Under the pieces are notes generated by a model. The model was not told where the DNA came from. It saw only the letters and a program-made list of their open reading frames with translations, and did no database searches. DNA of 64,000 bases from CBDFMR01 sp965249765 (lineage in GTDB: Bacteria; Bacteroidota; Bacteroidia; Chitinophagales; Saprospiraceae), in assembly GCA_965249765.1 (NCBI GenBank), contig CBDFMR010000005.1:186001-250000 (forward strand), read 5' to 3'. Numbering within the stretch: the stretch's first letter is position 1; each line of letters starts with the position of its first letter. Shown here in pieces: positions 39,593-49,160 of this stretch. The position numbers and the translations under genes are program-made.

Positions 39593-41320
39593 TTAATATT
39601 CTGGATTCACTTTGCTTCCCTCGATAGGAAAAGATCCAAAATCACCAGCCGTGGCACTTCCTTCCATCTCATCTCCATCAAACTCTAAGGCTATTTCTAC
39701 GGTAAATGAAAAACCACCATCCTCTATGTCGAATTTATAGTTCATCACATTGCCGTCCAATTCTACATCTTCAATTACGGTTGGCGGCATATTCTCACTA
39801 CCAGCCATTGACACCTTATAAGTGTCTCCTGTTTTTTCAATGGTCATAGTCTGAGTTTCACTACCCGTAGGTCCTTCTACCGTGAACTCCCATTCACCAT
39901 CAATCCCCGAACTGTCTCCATCAGATTTCTTCTTCTTTTCTTTTACCTCGTACTCCTCTTTAGCACCATCGACGAAGACATACTTGATTTTTGATTTCTC
40001 ATCAAAATATGGTTTGGTCGTAATGATCACGTTGGCAATTTTACCTATTTCTAAGGTTCCTACTACACTAGATATTGACAGTAACTTGGCTGGATAAGTA
40101 GTAAGCGCACTAAGAGCTGCTTTCTCACTCAGACCTTTTTCTATCATCCTTCTTATAGAGGCATGTACGTCCTTATGTTTTCCTTTAATAAAAGAAAAGC
40201 CAAATGGTATTCCAGCTTTCTCAAAGGCAGCGGCCTGACTTACATACTCATCCACAGATTTACTTTTCCGCTCTTTGAATAACTTTATTTCTTCTGAGTC
40301 CTCTTCTTTGTCCTTTTTCTCATCTTTCTTGTCTTTGTCGATCTTTTTATCCTTCTCTTTATCCTTTTTTTCCTTCTCGTCTTTCTTTTTCTTCTCTTCC
40401 TTCGGCAAGTCTGTAGATAACAGGACGGGAATGTTCTTCGATTTAATCTCATCCAGGTTGCGCCATCCTTGTTTCAATTCTGCCAAGACGATATCGAACC
40501 CCAGTTCGTCATATAATGTCATCGCACGATGCACATCAAGTGACTTGGATGTTCTAAAAAACACGGGTAGTCTCTTTTCGATCACAGGATACATCGCCTC
40601 TATGGTCTTGCTGTAAGTAGGTCGCACCATCCCAGATTTATTTATTGAATACTTACCCTCATGCTTCTTTGCAGATTCTGCCTGGTGATAAAGTTCGCGC
40701 CATTTAGCCATGATGCCTATGATCGTCGCGGGAAACACTCCTCTTGATGAAGAAAACTGAGCGTACAATGATGCATTCTCCATGAGCAATCGACCACTGA
40801 TATCATCCCCATGAGTAAGCATAATCGCTCCCTGACCTGGCAGCATATTTCCTTGAGGCACGACGTGACATATTCCGAAACCACTCTTTCTTAAATCAGA
40901 CATTGTCTTCTTATTTACGTCCATGAGGTCAGTGACTGATCTTCCCGGAAGAATTCCCGCTACATCATCGGAAGGGTTCCCAGGATCTTTGACATCTGGT
41001 CTTTCTTCTTTTTCTTTCTTCGGTATACCACTGTGAGACATGGCATCTATTAATGCTGCATAGGCATACATGGAGTCTCCTTCAATGTGAATGGCATCAT
41101 AAGGACCTATCAGCCCTCTGCCAATTCCGGTTATGAGACCATCTTCAATGACTATGTTGCCAAAAATAGGTTGAGCCACCGGGCTTGCTATTATATGCAC
41201 TTCTTTGATGACGTAACTGGAAGATATATCCTTGGGCGTATCACTATTCTGAGCACTTATAACTCCACTAGATGCAATCCAAAAGAGGGACAGGAAGTTT
41301 AGGAAATATTTGAGATTCAT
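39593..41320 (-). CDS. secreted amidohydrolase-fold protein with charged insert and C-terminal beta domain
   Basis: 575 residues. Signal peptide (about 1-23, ...SGVISAQ). HxH is replaced by LIDAMSHSGIP. A lysine/glutamate/aspartate-rich insert of about 50 residues (about 310-360: repeated K-E-K-D) separates the barrel halves. The last 115 residues (from DGEWEFTVEGPTGS to EGSKV) look like a separate beta-rich domain. First gene of the three-gene amidohydrolase set, 12 bp from the next. Activity as a hydrolase is doubtful. Confidence 0.8.
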   Translation of the reverse strand: MNLKYFLNFLSLFWIASSGVISAQNSDTPKDISSSYVIKEVHIIASPVAQPIFGNIVIEDGLITGIGRGLIGPYDAIHIEGDSMYAYAALIDAMSHSGIPKKEKEERPDVKDPGNPSDDVAGILPGRSVTDLMDVNKKTMSDLRKSGFGICHVVPQGNMLPGQGAIMLTHGDDISGRLLMENASLYAQFSSSRGVFPATIIGIMAKWRELYHQAESAKKHEGKYSINKSGMVRPTYSKTIEAMYPVIEKRLPVFFRTSKSLDVHRAMTLYDELGFDIVLAELKQGWRNLDEIKSKNIPVLLSTDLPKEEKKKKDEKEKKDKEKDKKIDKDKKDEKKDKEEDSEEIKLFKERKSKSVDEYVSQAAAFEKAGIPFGFSFIKGKHKDVHASIRRMIEKGLSEKAALSALTTYPAKLLSISSVVGTLEIGKIANVIITTKPYFDEKSKIKYVFVDGAKEEYEVKEKKKKSDGDSSGIDGEWEFTVEGPTGSETQTMTIEKTGDTYKVSMAGSENMPPTVIEDVELDGNVMNYKFDIEDGGFSFTVEIALEFDGDEMEGSATAGDFGSFPIEGSKVNPEY

Positions 41321-41937
41321 GATTGTTATTGTGAGGGGTGAAAATAGTTAGAAAATTTGATACTTATCAAGGCGTTTCATTTACTTCAAGTTTTCGCTTA
41401 TTCTTCAACAATCTAGGGTCACTGATATTTCACAACAAGCACACCTAAACTTGATTTCATAGTGAAACTCGTTCAATCTTTCGAAGACGATGTCATTTAT
41501 GCATATGTTTCATTCTCTTCTTTATCTTGATACAAAGAAGCAAAATCAAGGCTGTGCAGTATTTGCCTGAATCATGACAGCTCTCACACTCCCAACCAAG
41601 ACGTCTGCCTTTTTTAGTTTATGTGTTCTTCAACGCTTTCTTCTGCATCATCCATAGCTGAGTCTTTCCGAACTCGTGGTTGGCTTACCTTCCACCCAGT
41701 GCCCTGTTTTCTTTATGGCAAAGCCTTCAAGGCAAGCTCTCCAACCTCATTACCGCACAATCTAACTCCTTCTAAATTTCCTCAACATTCAGATCTTTTA
41801 ATCATTGCCTGCTTAGATAAGAAGTAAGATTAACGCGTATAATTATGGATCCCCTACACCTACATTCAAGTCATCATTTTGCGTACATATATATTAAACA
41901 TAAATTTAATATGTAATTCCGTACTTTTAGCGATTGT
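41321..41937. other. intergenic region
   Basis: About 620 bp between divergent transcripts. No convincing gene on either strand; short open frames here have poor starts and no family signal. TACTTTTA at 41921-41928 is a possible -7 box for the next gene, only about 10 bp before its TTG. Confidence 0.5.
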
Positions 41938-43875
41938 TTGTCATCCAGGTTGGTTATCAAAAATTCAAAGCAACATAAATTATTGGGCGGTCTTCGAAAT
42001 CAAATTCTGGTTTTGGCGGCTTTTGCATTTATGTTGTATGCCAATACACTAGGGCATGAATACACACAAGATGATGCGATAGTCATCTATGACAACATGT
42101 ACACAACTCAAGGGATCAAAGGCATTCCCGGTTTATTGACCAAAGACACTTTCTTTGGGTTTTTCAAAACCGAAGGGAAAGATAAACTGGTATCAGGTGG
42201 AAGGTATCGGCCTCTGACTCCGGTGATGTTTGCAGTAGAATGGCAGCTCTTTGGTCATCGTCCATGGATAGGACATATTATCAATGTTTTAATATACGCC
42301 TTGACTGTCATAGTGATTTTTCTTGTTTTGAGACTCCTATTGCAACGGCAATTCCCCGATCACTACCACGTCATCTCATTTATTGCTGCCCTCATCTTTG
42401 CAGCACATCCTATACATACTGAAGTAGTAGCCAATATCAAAGGAAGAGATGAAATCATGGCTATGATATTTAGCCTCTCTGCCTTATGGGGAAGCATCAA
42501 ATACATAGACCTAAAAAAGAACAAGTACCTTTTGATGTCCGGGGTTTTCCTTTTTCTTGGATTGTTGTCCAAGGAAAACACCATCACATTTCTGGCCATC
42601 ATCCCGATTTCCTTACTCTATTTCAGAAAGATAAAACTGGCATATTCTATAAAAGCAACCCTTCCTGCTATTGTCTCCACCATACTATTCCTTGGTATAA
42701 GGACGAGTATTCTGGGAATGGACATGGGAGGAAAGCCGCGAGAATTACTCAATAATCCATTTCTTAAAATTGTGGGCAGCAATTATGTCGATTTTTCTTT
42801 TGCCGAAGTATTCGCAACCATTACGTTCACCCTAGGGAAATACCTACAGCTACTTGTATGGCCCCACCCTCTCACCCATGACTACTACCCAAGGTATGTT
42901 GGCGTCATGCAAATAGGAGACTGGACGGTTATTTTATCATTGCTGACCATGGGAGTACTCCTATGGTTGATATGGTACTTCAGAAGAAAACATCTTATAA
43001 TAAGCTATGGTATTGTCTACTACTTCATCACACTCTCCATTGTATCCAATATTGTATTTCCTATAGGCACTAATATGTCTGAGCGATTCCTCTTTATGCC
43101 TTCACTGGGATTCACCATTATCGTAGCTTATCTGTTCTCTAAGTTCTCCAACAAATATGGAAAGCGCATGATCTGGATCACCACTTGTATTTACTTGACA
43201 TTGCTTTCGTTTAAAACGGTCACAAGAAACATGGTATGGCAAGACAATTATACCTTGTTTACAACTGATGTAAAAACATCGCTCCGTAGCGCAAAAGTCT
43301 TGAATGCAGCTGGAGGAAGTATCATTGAAAAGGTAGGCAGTGACAATGAGAGTATTGCTCGGACAACACAACTCAACACTGCGCTCACCTATCTTGATTC
43401 TGCTTTGAAGATTCACCCTAACTATAAAAATGCCTACTTGCTGAGAGGGAACGCTCATTATCATTTAAAGAATTACGAAGAGGCGATCACGGCTTTTAGC
43501 AATGCCCTTCGTCTTGATGCAGGTTTTTCTGATGCCAGAAGTAATCTAGGGGTTACTTATCGAGATGCCGGAAGGTACTATGGTGAAGAAAAAGGTGAGC
43601 TTAAAAAGGCAATTGTATTTCTACAAAAAGCTGAAGAAATCAGCCCCAATGATTACGAAGTATTGAGATTATTGGGTGTGGCGAATGGCATCGAGGGACG
43701 TCACAATGAGGCAATCAAATATTTTGAAAGGGCGAAGGACCGGAGACCCAATGATGCAGGAGCATTTGTCAATCTTGGAACTGCGTACATGTATTATGGC
43801 GATTCTATCAAAGGTCAAAAATATTTAGATCAGGCATTGCAAATCGACCCCAATGCGTTAAAGAAAAAGCAATAG
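41938..43875 (+). CDS. TMTC-like membrane glycosyltransferase with TPR tail
   Basis: 645 residues. About ten hydrophobic helices in the first 440 residues with YTQDDAIVIYDN (acidic pair of GT-C enzymes) after helix 1 and RYRPLTPVMFAVEWQLFG; a DUF1736-like region around 260-320; then four or so TPR units (NAYLLRGNAHYHLKNYEEAITAFSNAL, etc.). This matches the O-mannosyltransferase-like TMTC proteins, which transfer a sugar from a lipid donor to proteins. TTG at 41938 is the best start because the next Met would remove part of helix 1. Confidence 0.82.
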   Translation: MSSRLVIKNSKQHKLLGGLRNQILVLAAFAFMLYANTLGHEYTQDDAIVIYDNMYTTQGIKGIPGLLTKDTFFGFFKTEGKDKLVSGGRYRPLTPVMFAVEWQLFGHRPWIGHIINVLIYALTVIVIFLVLRLLLQRQFPDHYHVISFIAALIFAAHPIHTEVVANIKGRDEIMAMIFSLSALWGSIKYIDLKKNKYLLMSGVFLFLGLLSKENTITFLAIIPISLLYFRKIKLAYSIKATLPAIVSTILFLGIRTSILGMDMGGKPRELLNNPFLKIVGSNYVDFSFAEVFATITFTLGKYLQLLVWPHPLTHDYYPRYVGVMQIGDWTVILSLLTMGVLLWLIWYFRRKHLIISYGIVYYFITLSIVSNIVFPIGTNMSERFLFMPSLGFTIIVAYLFSKFSNKYGKRMIWITTCIYLTLLSFKTVTRNMVWQDNYTLFTTDVKTSLRSAKVLNAAGGSIIEKVGSDNESIARTTQLNTALTYLDSALKIHPNYKNAYLLRGNAHYHLKNYEEAITAFSNALRLDAGFSDARSNLGVTYRDAGRYYGEEKGELKKAIVFLQKAEEISPNDYEVLRLLGVANGIEGRHNEAIKYFERAKDRRPNDAGAFVNLGTAYMYYGDSIKGQKYLDQALQIDPNALKKKQ

Positions 43876-43879
43876 AAAG

Positions 43880-46798
43880 GTGAAGAGAATATTCATATTA
43901 CTTATCGTATACCTTGTGCTGATCACAGGTTCGGCTCAGAACGGACGTATAGTTTCAAAGGCTGATATATGGGTAAAAGAGCAAATGAGCAGAATGACAC
44001 TAGAGGATAAGATAGGCCAGATCTTCATGATAATAGCTTACAGTAAGGGTGACAAAAAACACTATGGCGAGATAGAATCTCAAATAAATAAATACAAGAT
44101 AGGCGGAATATGCTTTTTTCAAGGCGACCCAGTAGAGCAGGCACGGATTACTACTCGGTATCAAAACCTTAGTAAGACTCCTATGTTGATAGCCATTGAT
44201 GGAGAATGGGGGTTGGGCATGCGATTCCCGAAGAAGGCGATGAGTTTTCCTAGACAACTTACCCTAGGTGCCATTGAAGATGACAACCTCATCTATCGCA
44301 TGGGAACCAAGGTTGCAGATCACTGCAAACGCATCGGAGTCAATGTCAATTTTGCTCCTGTCGTTGATGTCAACAATAACCCAAAAAATCCTGTGATCAA
44401 TAATCGATCATTTGGAGAGAACAAATACAATGTAGCTGCCAAAGGATTTGCCTACGCAAAAGGAATGCAGGACAACGGAATCATGGCATGTGCCAAACAT
44501 TTCCCTGGTCATGGTGATACCTCGGTTGATTCTCACTATGATCTTCCGATTATCAGGCACGACAGAAACCGACTGGATAGCTTAGAAATCGCCCCTTTCA
44601 AAGCACTTATCAACCAGAATGTGGGAAGTATCATGGTCGCCCATCTAAGCATTCCATCTATCGATCACAGAAGTAACAGACCTACTACCTTGTCTGACAA
44701 ATGTATCACCGACATTTTAAAAAATGATTTGGGTTTTCAGGGACTCGTATTTACAGATGCGATGGATATGAAAGGAGTTACTAAACATTTTAAAAATGGC
44801 ATGGGCGAGGCGGAGGCTTTCCTTGCCGGAAATGACATCATCTTACTTCCTAATGACATTGCTCTTGCAATAAAAAAAATTAAAGGATACCTAGATGGTG
44901 GTTTGATCACCAGAGACATGATTGACGGTCGTGTAGAAAAAATCCTTCGAGCCAAGCACGCACTAGGATTACATCAAAGAGCCGTCAACCGAGGACTATC
45001 GTCCATTGGTAAGGATATACATGATACCGACAGCCGGGCTCTTGTTGAAGATCTCTATATTAATGCAATTACCTGTGTAGCCAATAAATCTTCGATGATC
45101 CCTATACATGATCTCACTACTCAGAGAAGCGCTTCTTTATCAATAGGCACAAAAAATATCACCACTTTCCAAAATCGACTAGCTTCCTACATGGATCTCG
45201 ATCACTTTAAAATGTCAAAAGATTTTTCGCAGAAGGTAAGTTCTTCCCTGATTAAATCACTTAATAGTTATGATCGCATATTCATCAGCCTTCATGACAT
45301 GAGCAAGTATGCAAGTAAGAATTTTGGAGTGACGGCCGCGACATTGACCCTATTGAATGAGTTGAAAAAAAATAGTCAAGTTATACTGACTGTATTCGGT
45401 AGTCCTTATTCATTAAAATACTTCGAAGAGTTTGACCATATTTTACTTGCCTATGAGGAAAATGATGTCGTGGAAGATATAGCTGCGCAAGCAATGGTAG
45501 GTGTCTCATCTATCACAGGCAAGTTGCCAGTTACAGCATCTCCAACTTTTCATTATGGAAAAGGCATTCAATGCCCTTCTCTCAATCGTCTAGGTTATAC
45601 TTTTCCTGAGCGTATGGGATTCAATGTAGACACCTTACGGAGAATAGACTCTCTAGTAAACGTGATGATAAAGATGAAAGCTGCACCTGGGTGTCAAATC
45701 ATATGTGCAAGAAAAGGGAAGGTTATTTATCAGCAAGCATTTGGGCATCATACATATAATAAGAATAGGAAAGTAACCAATAATGATATCTATGATGTCG
45801 CTTCACTAACCAAGGTGATGGCTACTACCCTTTCACTGATGAAACTTCAGGATCAGCAGAGATTCAACGTGAATAATTCCGTTGTAGATTACATTGTAGA
45901 AGCCGATACCACGAATAAGAAAAACCTCATCATAAAAGACATCCTTGCTCATCATGCTGGACTGAGAGGGTGGATTCCATTTTACAAATACACACAGACA
46001 GAAGGACGATATCCTAAACTAAAAGAGGAGTACTATCGCAAGGTCATAGAAAAAGACTATTCTTTACAAGTCTCAGACAACCTATTCCTCCGCAATAATT
46101 ATCAGGATACCATCTGGAAGAAAATATTTGATTGTAGCCTACGACCAAAAACCAATTGCAAGTACAGCGATCTAGGCTTCTACATAATGCATCGGATGAT
46201 ACAGAACGTCACCGGCGAATCTGTGTATGCATACGCAAAGAAAGAAATATACAGTCCGCTACAGTTACACAATACCGGATTTCTACCTCTTGCTTTCAAG
46301 AGCAAAAATGAAATAGCCCCTACGGAAATAGATAAGTACTTTAGAAATCAAACTTTGCAAGGCCATGTGCATGATATGGGAGCTGCAATGCTGGGTGGTA
46401 TCAGTGGTCATGCCGGCCTGTTTAGCAATACGTATGAGATGGCGGTCCTTGGACAGATGTTACTGAATGGAGGCACGTACGGTGGTGAGCGTATTCTCAG
46501 TCAAGAAACTATAAAGTACTTCACCACGAGACATCCTCGTTCTACACGAAGAGGTATAGGTTTTGATATGAAGGAACTCAATCTGAGCAAGAAGATGAAC
46601 ATGTCCAAGGAGGCCTCACCTAATACTTATGGTCACCTAGGATTTACGGGTACATGTATTTGGGTTGATCCTGATAGTGAGATGGTTTTCGTCATATTGT
46701 CAAATCGAACTTACCCATCAATGAAGAATAATTCGTTTGGTAAGGAAAATTTCCGACCTAAGATTCAAGAAGTGTTTTACGATGCTTTGGAAAATTAA
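43880..46798 (+). CDS. GH3 beta-N-acetylglucosaminidase fused to a serine beta-lactamase-like domain
   Basis: 972 residues with signal peptide (about 1-20). Residues about 30-370: GH3 with CAKHFPGHGDTSVDSHYDLP and the nucleophile Asp in GLVFTDAMDMKGV, NagZ-like. Residues about 590-960: class C beta-lactamase/DD-peptidase-like domain with DVASLTKVMATT (Ser-x-x-Lys), YSDLGFYIM and GHLGFTGTCIWVDP. The fusion is known in Bacteroidota and points to peptidoglycan turnover. GTG start, 4 bp after the previous stop. Confidence 0.93.
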   Translation: MKRIFILLIVYLVLITGSAQNGRIVSKADIWVKEQMSRMTLEDKIGQIFMIIAYSKGDKKHYGEIESQINKYKIGGICFFQGDPVEQARITTRYQNLSKTPMLIAIDGEWGLGMRFPKKAMSFPRQLTLGAIEDDNLIYRMGTKVADHCKRIGVNVNFAPVVDVNNNPKNPVINNRSFGENKYNVAAKGFAYAKGMQDNGIMACAKHFPGHGDTSVDSHYDLPIIRHDRNRLDSLEIAPFKALINQNVGSIMVAHLSIPSIDHRSNRPTTLSDKCITDILKNDLGFQGLVFTDAMDMKGVTKHFKNGMGEAEAFLAGNDIILLPNDIALAIKKIKGYLDGGLITRDMIDGRVEKILRAKHALGLHQRAVNRGLSSIGKDIHDTDSRALVEDLYINAITCVANKSSMIPIHDLTTQRSASLSIGTKNITTFQNRLASYMDLDHFKMSKDFSQKVSSSLIKSLNSYDRIFISLHDMSKYASKNFGVTAATLTLLNELKKNSQVILTVFGSPYSLKYFEEFDHILLAYEENDVVEDIAAQAMVGVSSITGKLPVTASPTFHYGKGIQCPSLNRLGYTFPERMGFNVDTLRRIDSLVNVMIKMKAAPGCQIICARKGKVIYQQAFGHHTYNKNRKVTNNDIYDVASLTKVMATTLSLMKLQDQQRFNVNNSVVDYIVEADTTNKKNLIIKDILAHHAGLRGWIPFYKYTQTEGRYPKLKEEYYRKVIEKDYSLQVSDNLFLRNNYQDTIWKKIFDCSLRPKTNCKYSDLGFYIMHRMIQNVTGESVYAYAKKEIYSPLQLHNTGFLPLAFKSKNEIAPTEIDKYFRNQTLQGHVHDMGAAMLGGISGHAGLFSNTYEMAVLGQMLLNGGTYGGERILSQETIKYFTTRHPRSTRRGIGFDMKELNLSKKMNMSKEASPNTYGHLGFTGTCIWVDPDSEMVFVILSNRTYPSMKNNSFGKENFRPKIQEVFYDALEN

Positions 46799-46830
46799 AT
46801 TGTACCTCTGCAATAAGTAGAACCATAACA

Positions 46831-48048
46831 TTGAACTTAAACTACAAAATAGCGGCCAGGTATCTCTTTGGGAAAAAATCAACCAATGCGATAAACCTGA
46901 TTACCTGGATTTCCCTTCTTGGGATCTCTCTGGGTACGGCTGCTCTCATTCTTGTTCTTTCTGTGTTTAATGGGTTTGAGGGCTTAATTTCTGGATTACT
47001 CAATAATTTCAATCCAGATATTAAAGTGGAGATTAAAGAAGGGAAGCACTTTGAGATTGATGACGGTGTGCTTACAACCCTCAAGAGTATCTCTCAAGTA
47101 AAAAACGTATCCAAGGCTCTCGAAGAAATTGCGCTTTTCGAATATCATGGCACACAAGAAGTAGGAGTGATCAAAGGTGTCGACGAGTATTTTAAAGATG
47201 TTACACGTATAGACTCTACCATTCGCTATGGAGAATTTATCTTGAAGGGAGACGACATAGATTACTCCGTACTGGGGACCGGACTGAGTAGTAAACTAGG
47301 TATCAATCATGGAGATGCCCTGACACCAGTTAAGGTGTATATGCCATTGCGTAAAAAGAAAGGACCCCTTGCCAAGGACTTTAAAACAATGTTCACCTAT
47401 CCCTCAGGGGTATTTTCAGTTCAAAGTGACAATGATTTTCAGTACATGATTACTTCATATGACTTTGCATCACGATTACTTGATAGCAAAAGCAAACTCT
47501 CATCACTAGAGATTGACATAGAAGATGACGCTGATATTGACAAAGTAAAAGCTGAGATAGAGAAAATAATGGGTGATGATTTTATAGTAAAGAATCGATA
47601 CCAGCAGGATGAGTCTTATCTCAAGTTGATGAACATTGAAAAATGGGTAAGTTATCTAATCATGACTTTAATCATTCTCCTGGTCGCCTTCAATCTTATT
47701 GGTGCCTTGTGGATGATAGTGCTCGACAAGAAGCTTGATGTCGCTATACTGAGGTCTATGGGATTTACTAAGGAGAGAGTAAAAAATCTATTTATCCTTG
47801 AAGGACTCATGATATCTGGTCTCGGACTCGTGCTAGGTATTGTTATAGCCATCGTGCTCTATTGGGCCCAAAGGAATTTCGGGATTATATCAGTACCTGA
47901 TGGATTTATTATTGATGCTTATCCTATACATCTAAAGTGGACGGATATATTGATAGTAGCTATGACAGTCATGGTTCTTGGTTATTTGGCCTCAATATTG
48001 CCTGCTTTCAGAGCTGCCAAAATCCCTACATACGTCAGAAGAGAGTAA
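46831..48048 (+). CDS. lipoprotein-releasing ABC transporter permease (LolC/E-like)
   Basis: 405 residues. One N-terminal helix (about 22-44, ISLLGISLGTAALILVLSVFNGFE), a large periplasmic domain, and three C-terminal helices (about 275-395) with the FtsX signature VAILRSMGFTKERVKNLFILEGLMI. The LolC/E motif NGFE follows helix 1. Extracts lipoproteins for transport to the outer membrane; the ATPase partner is not in the window. TTG at 46831 is the only sensible start. A strong hairpin follows (48065-48092). Confidence 0.9.
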   Translation: MNLNYKIAARYLFGKKSTNAINLITWISLLGISLGTAALILVLSVFNGFEGLISGLLNNFNPDIKVEIKEGKHFEIDDGVLTTLKSISQVKNVSKALEEIALFEYHGTQEVGVIKGVDEYFKDVTRIDSTIRYGEFILKGDDIDYSVLGTGLSSKLGINHGDALTPVKVYMPLRKKKGPLAKDFKTMFTYPSGVFSVQSDNDFQYMITSYDFASRLLDSKSKLSSLEIDIEDDADIDKVKAEIEKIMGDDFIVKNRYQQDESYLKLMNIEKWVSYLIMTLIILLVAFNLIGALWMIVLDKKLDVAILRSMGFTKERVKNLFILEGLMISGLGLVLGIVIAIVLYWAQRNFGIISVPDGFIIDAYPIHLKWTDILIVAMTVMVLGYLASILPAFRAAKIPTYVRRE

Positions 48049-48064
48049 CATAGCACACATATTC

Positions 48065-48092
48065 ACTCCAAGGGGTCATGCCCCCTTGGAGT
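48065..48092 (+). terminator. strong hairpin after the LolC/E-like gene
   Basis: ACTCCAAGGGG/CCCCTTGGAGT with a six-base loop, followed by AATTTGG rather than a pure T-run. Probably a terminator or transcript-end stabiliser. Confidence 0.55.
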
Positions 48093-48169
48093 AATTTGGT
48101 AGCCTCATGGAATTGTTCCTGGCGCATAAGTCTTCGATTTTCCTGAATCACTTCATTACCTTTACTGCC

Positions 48170-48529
48170 ATGAAAGAATGGGAACTTGAATTTGAGTGGC
48201 TCCGTATCAGGCATTACGTCAAAGGCACCATGGGGACGGATTCGTTACCTGATATAAAAGCGATACTGTTTTTGATAGGTATCCAAGAGTTGGGACAGGT
48301 GAAGAAAAAATTTAACAAGGAAGAGAAACAGGACTTGATGCATGTTGCGATCTGTTCACTATTGGAGGATGAGGGATACTACGAATTTATAGGTAGAGAT
48401 GATGATGGCTGGCCACATTGGGAAAAACAAAAACATCTAGATATAAAAGGCGTGGATAATCAAGAGGTTCTTTTGAAGAAAAAGATAATTTTGTACCTTG
48501 ATTCCGAGGTTAAACAAAAAATAACATGA
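48170..48529 (+). CDS. conserved hypothetical protein
   Basis: 119 residues from ATG 48170; an upstream ATG at 48107 falls close to the terminator and gives an unlikely extension. Begins MKEWELEFEWLRIRHYVKG and contains LMHVAICSLLEDEGYYEFIGRDDDGWPHWE. I do not recognise a function. No signal peptide; the protein looks cytosolic and compact. Its stop overlaps the cyclophilin ATG by four bases, so both are co-translated. Confidence 0.7.
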   Translation: MKEWELEFEWLRIRHYVKGTMGTDSLPDIKAILFLIGIQELGQVKKKFNKEEKQDLMHVAICSLLEDEGYYEFIGRDDDGWPHWEKQKHLDIKGVDNQEVLLKKKIILYLDSEVKQKIT

Positions 48530-49155
48530 AGCACTTAGTATTTGCATTCGCCATAGTATTCTTATTCTCCTGTAAGCAGGATGATGCGACTTATGCATTA
48601 ATAGAAACAGACTTTGGCAATATGAAAGTAGAGCTGTATAATTCTACTCCACAACACAAAGAGAATTTCATCAAATTAGTGAAAGATGGGTTTTATGATG
48701 ACCTACTTTTTCATAGGATCATAAGTGGTTTTATGATACAGGGCGGTGATCCGGATTCTCGAGGTGCAGATCTTAGTCGGCAGCTCGGTGGTGGTGGACC
48801 AGGATATCAAATTCCGGCAGAAATAGGAGCACCACATTTCAAAGGTGTGCTGGCAGCTGCTAGAAATAACAACCCTGAAAAGAAGTCTTCAGGATCTCAA
48901 TTCTATGTCGTTCAAGGAAGTCCTGTTTCGGACCAAACATTGACTTCACAGGCAATTCGTAAAGGACTGACCTATAATCAAGCACAGATAGACAAGTATA
49001 AAGCTGTGGGCGGAGCCCCTCATCTTGATGGTGATTATACGGCATTCGGAGAAGTCGTAGAAGGTCTTGATGTTATAGATAAAATCGCTGCCGTGCAGAC
49101 TGGCGAAAGCGATCGACCAATAGAAGATGTCAAAATGAAAATTACAATACTTTAA
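48526..49155 (+). CDS. cyclophilin-type peptidyl-prolyl isomerase lipoprotein
   Basis: 209 residues. Signal with lipobox FLFSC (Cys16). Cyclophilin core: FHRIISGFMIQGGDPD (catalytic Arg), KKSSGSQFYVVQG, and GDYTAFGEVVEGLDVIDKI. The usual active-site Trp is replaced as in many bacterial cyclophilins. Helps folding of envelope proteins. A near copy with an extra domain follows 5 bp downstream, evidently a tandem duplication. Confidence 0.93.
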   Translation: MKHLVFAFAIVFLFSCKQDDATYALIETDFGNMKVELYNSTPQHKENFIKLVKDGFYDDLLFHRIISGFMIQGGDPDSRGADLSRQLGGGGPGYQIPAEIGAPHFKGVLAAARNNNPEKKSSGSQFYVVQGSPVSDQTLTSQAIRKGLTYNQAQIDKYKAVGGAPHLDGDYTAFGEVVEGLDVIDKIAAVQTGESDRPIEDVKMKITIL

Positions 49156-49160
49156 TAAAT

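Noticed and set aside
41621..41827. A 68-residue open frame in the 41.3-41.9 kb gap
   Set aside because: Composition and start are poor, no family signal, and the region on the other strand is also non-coding.
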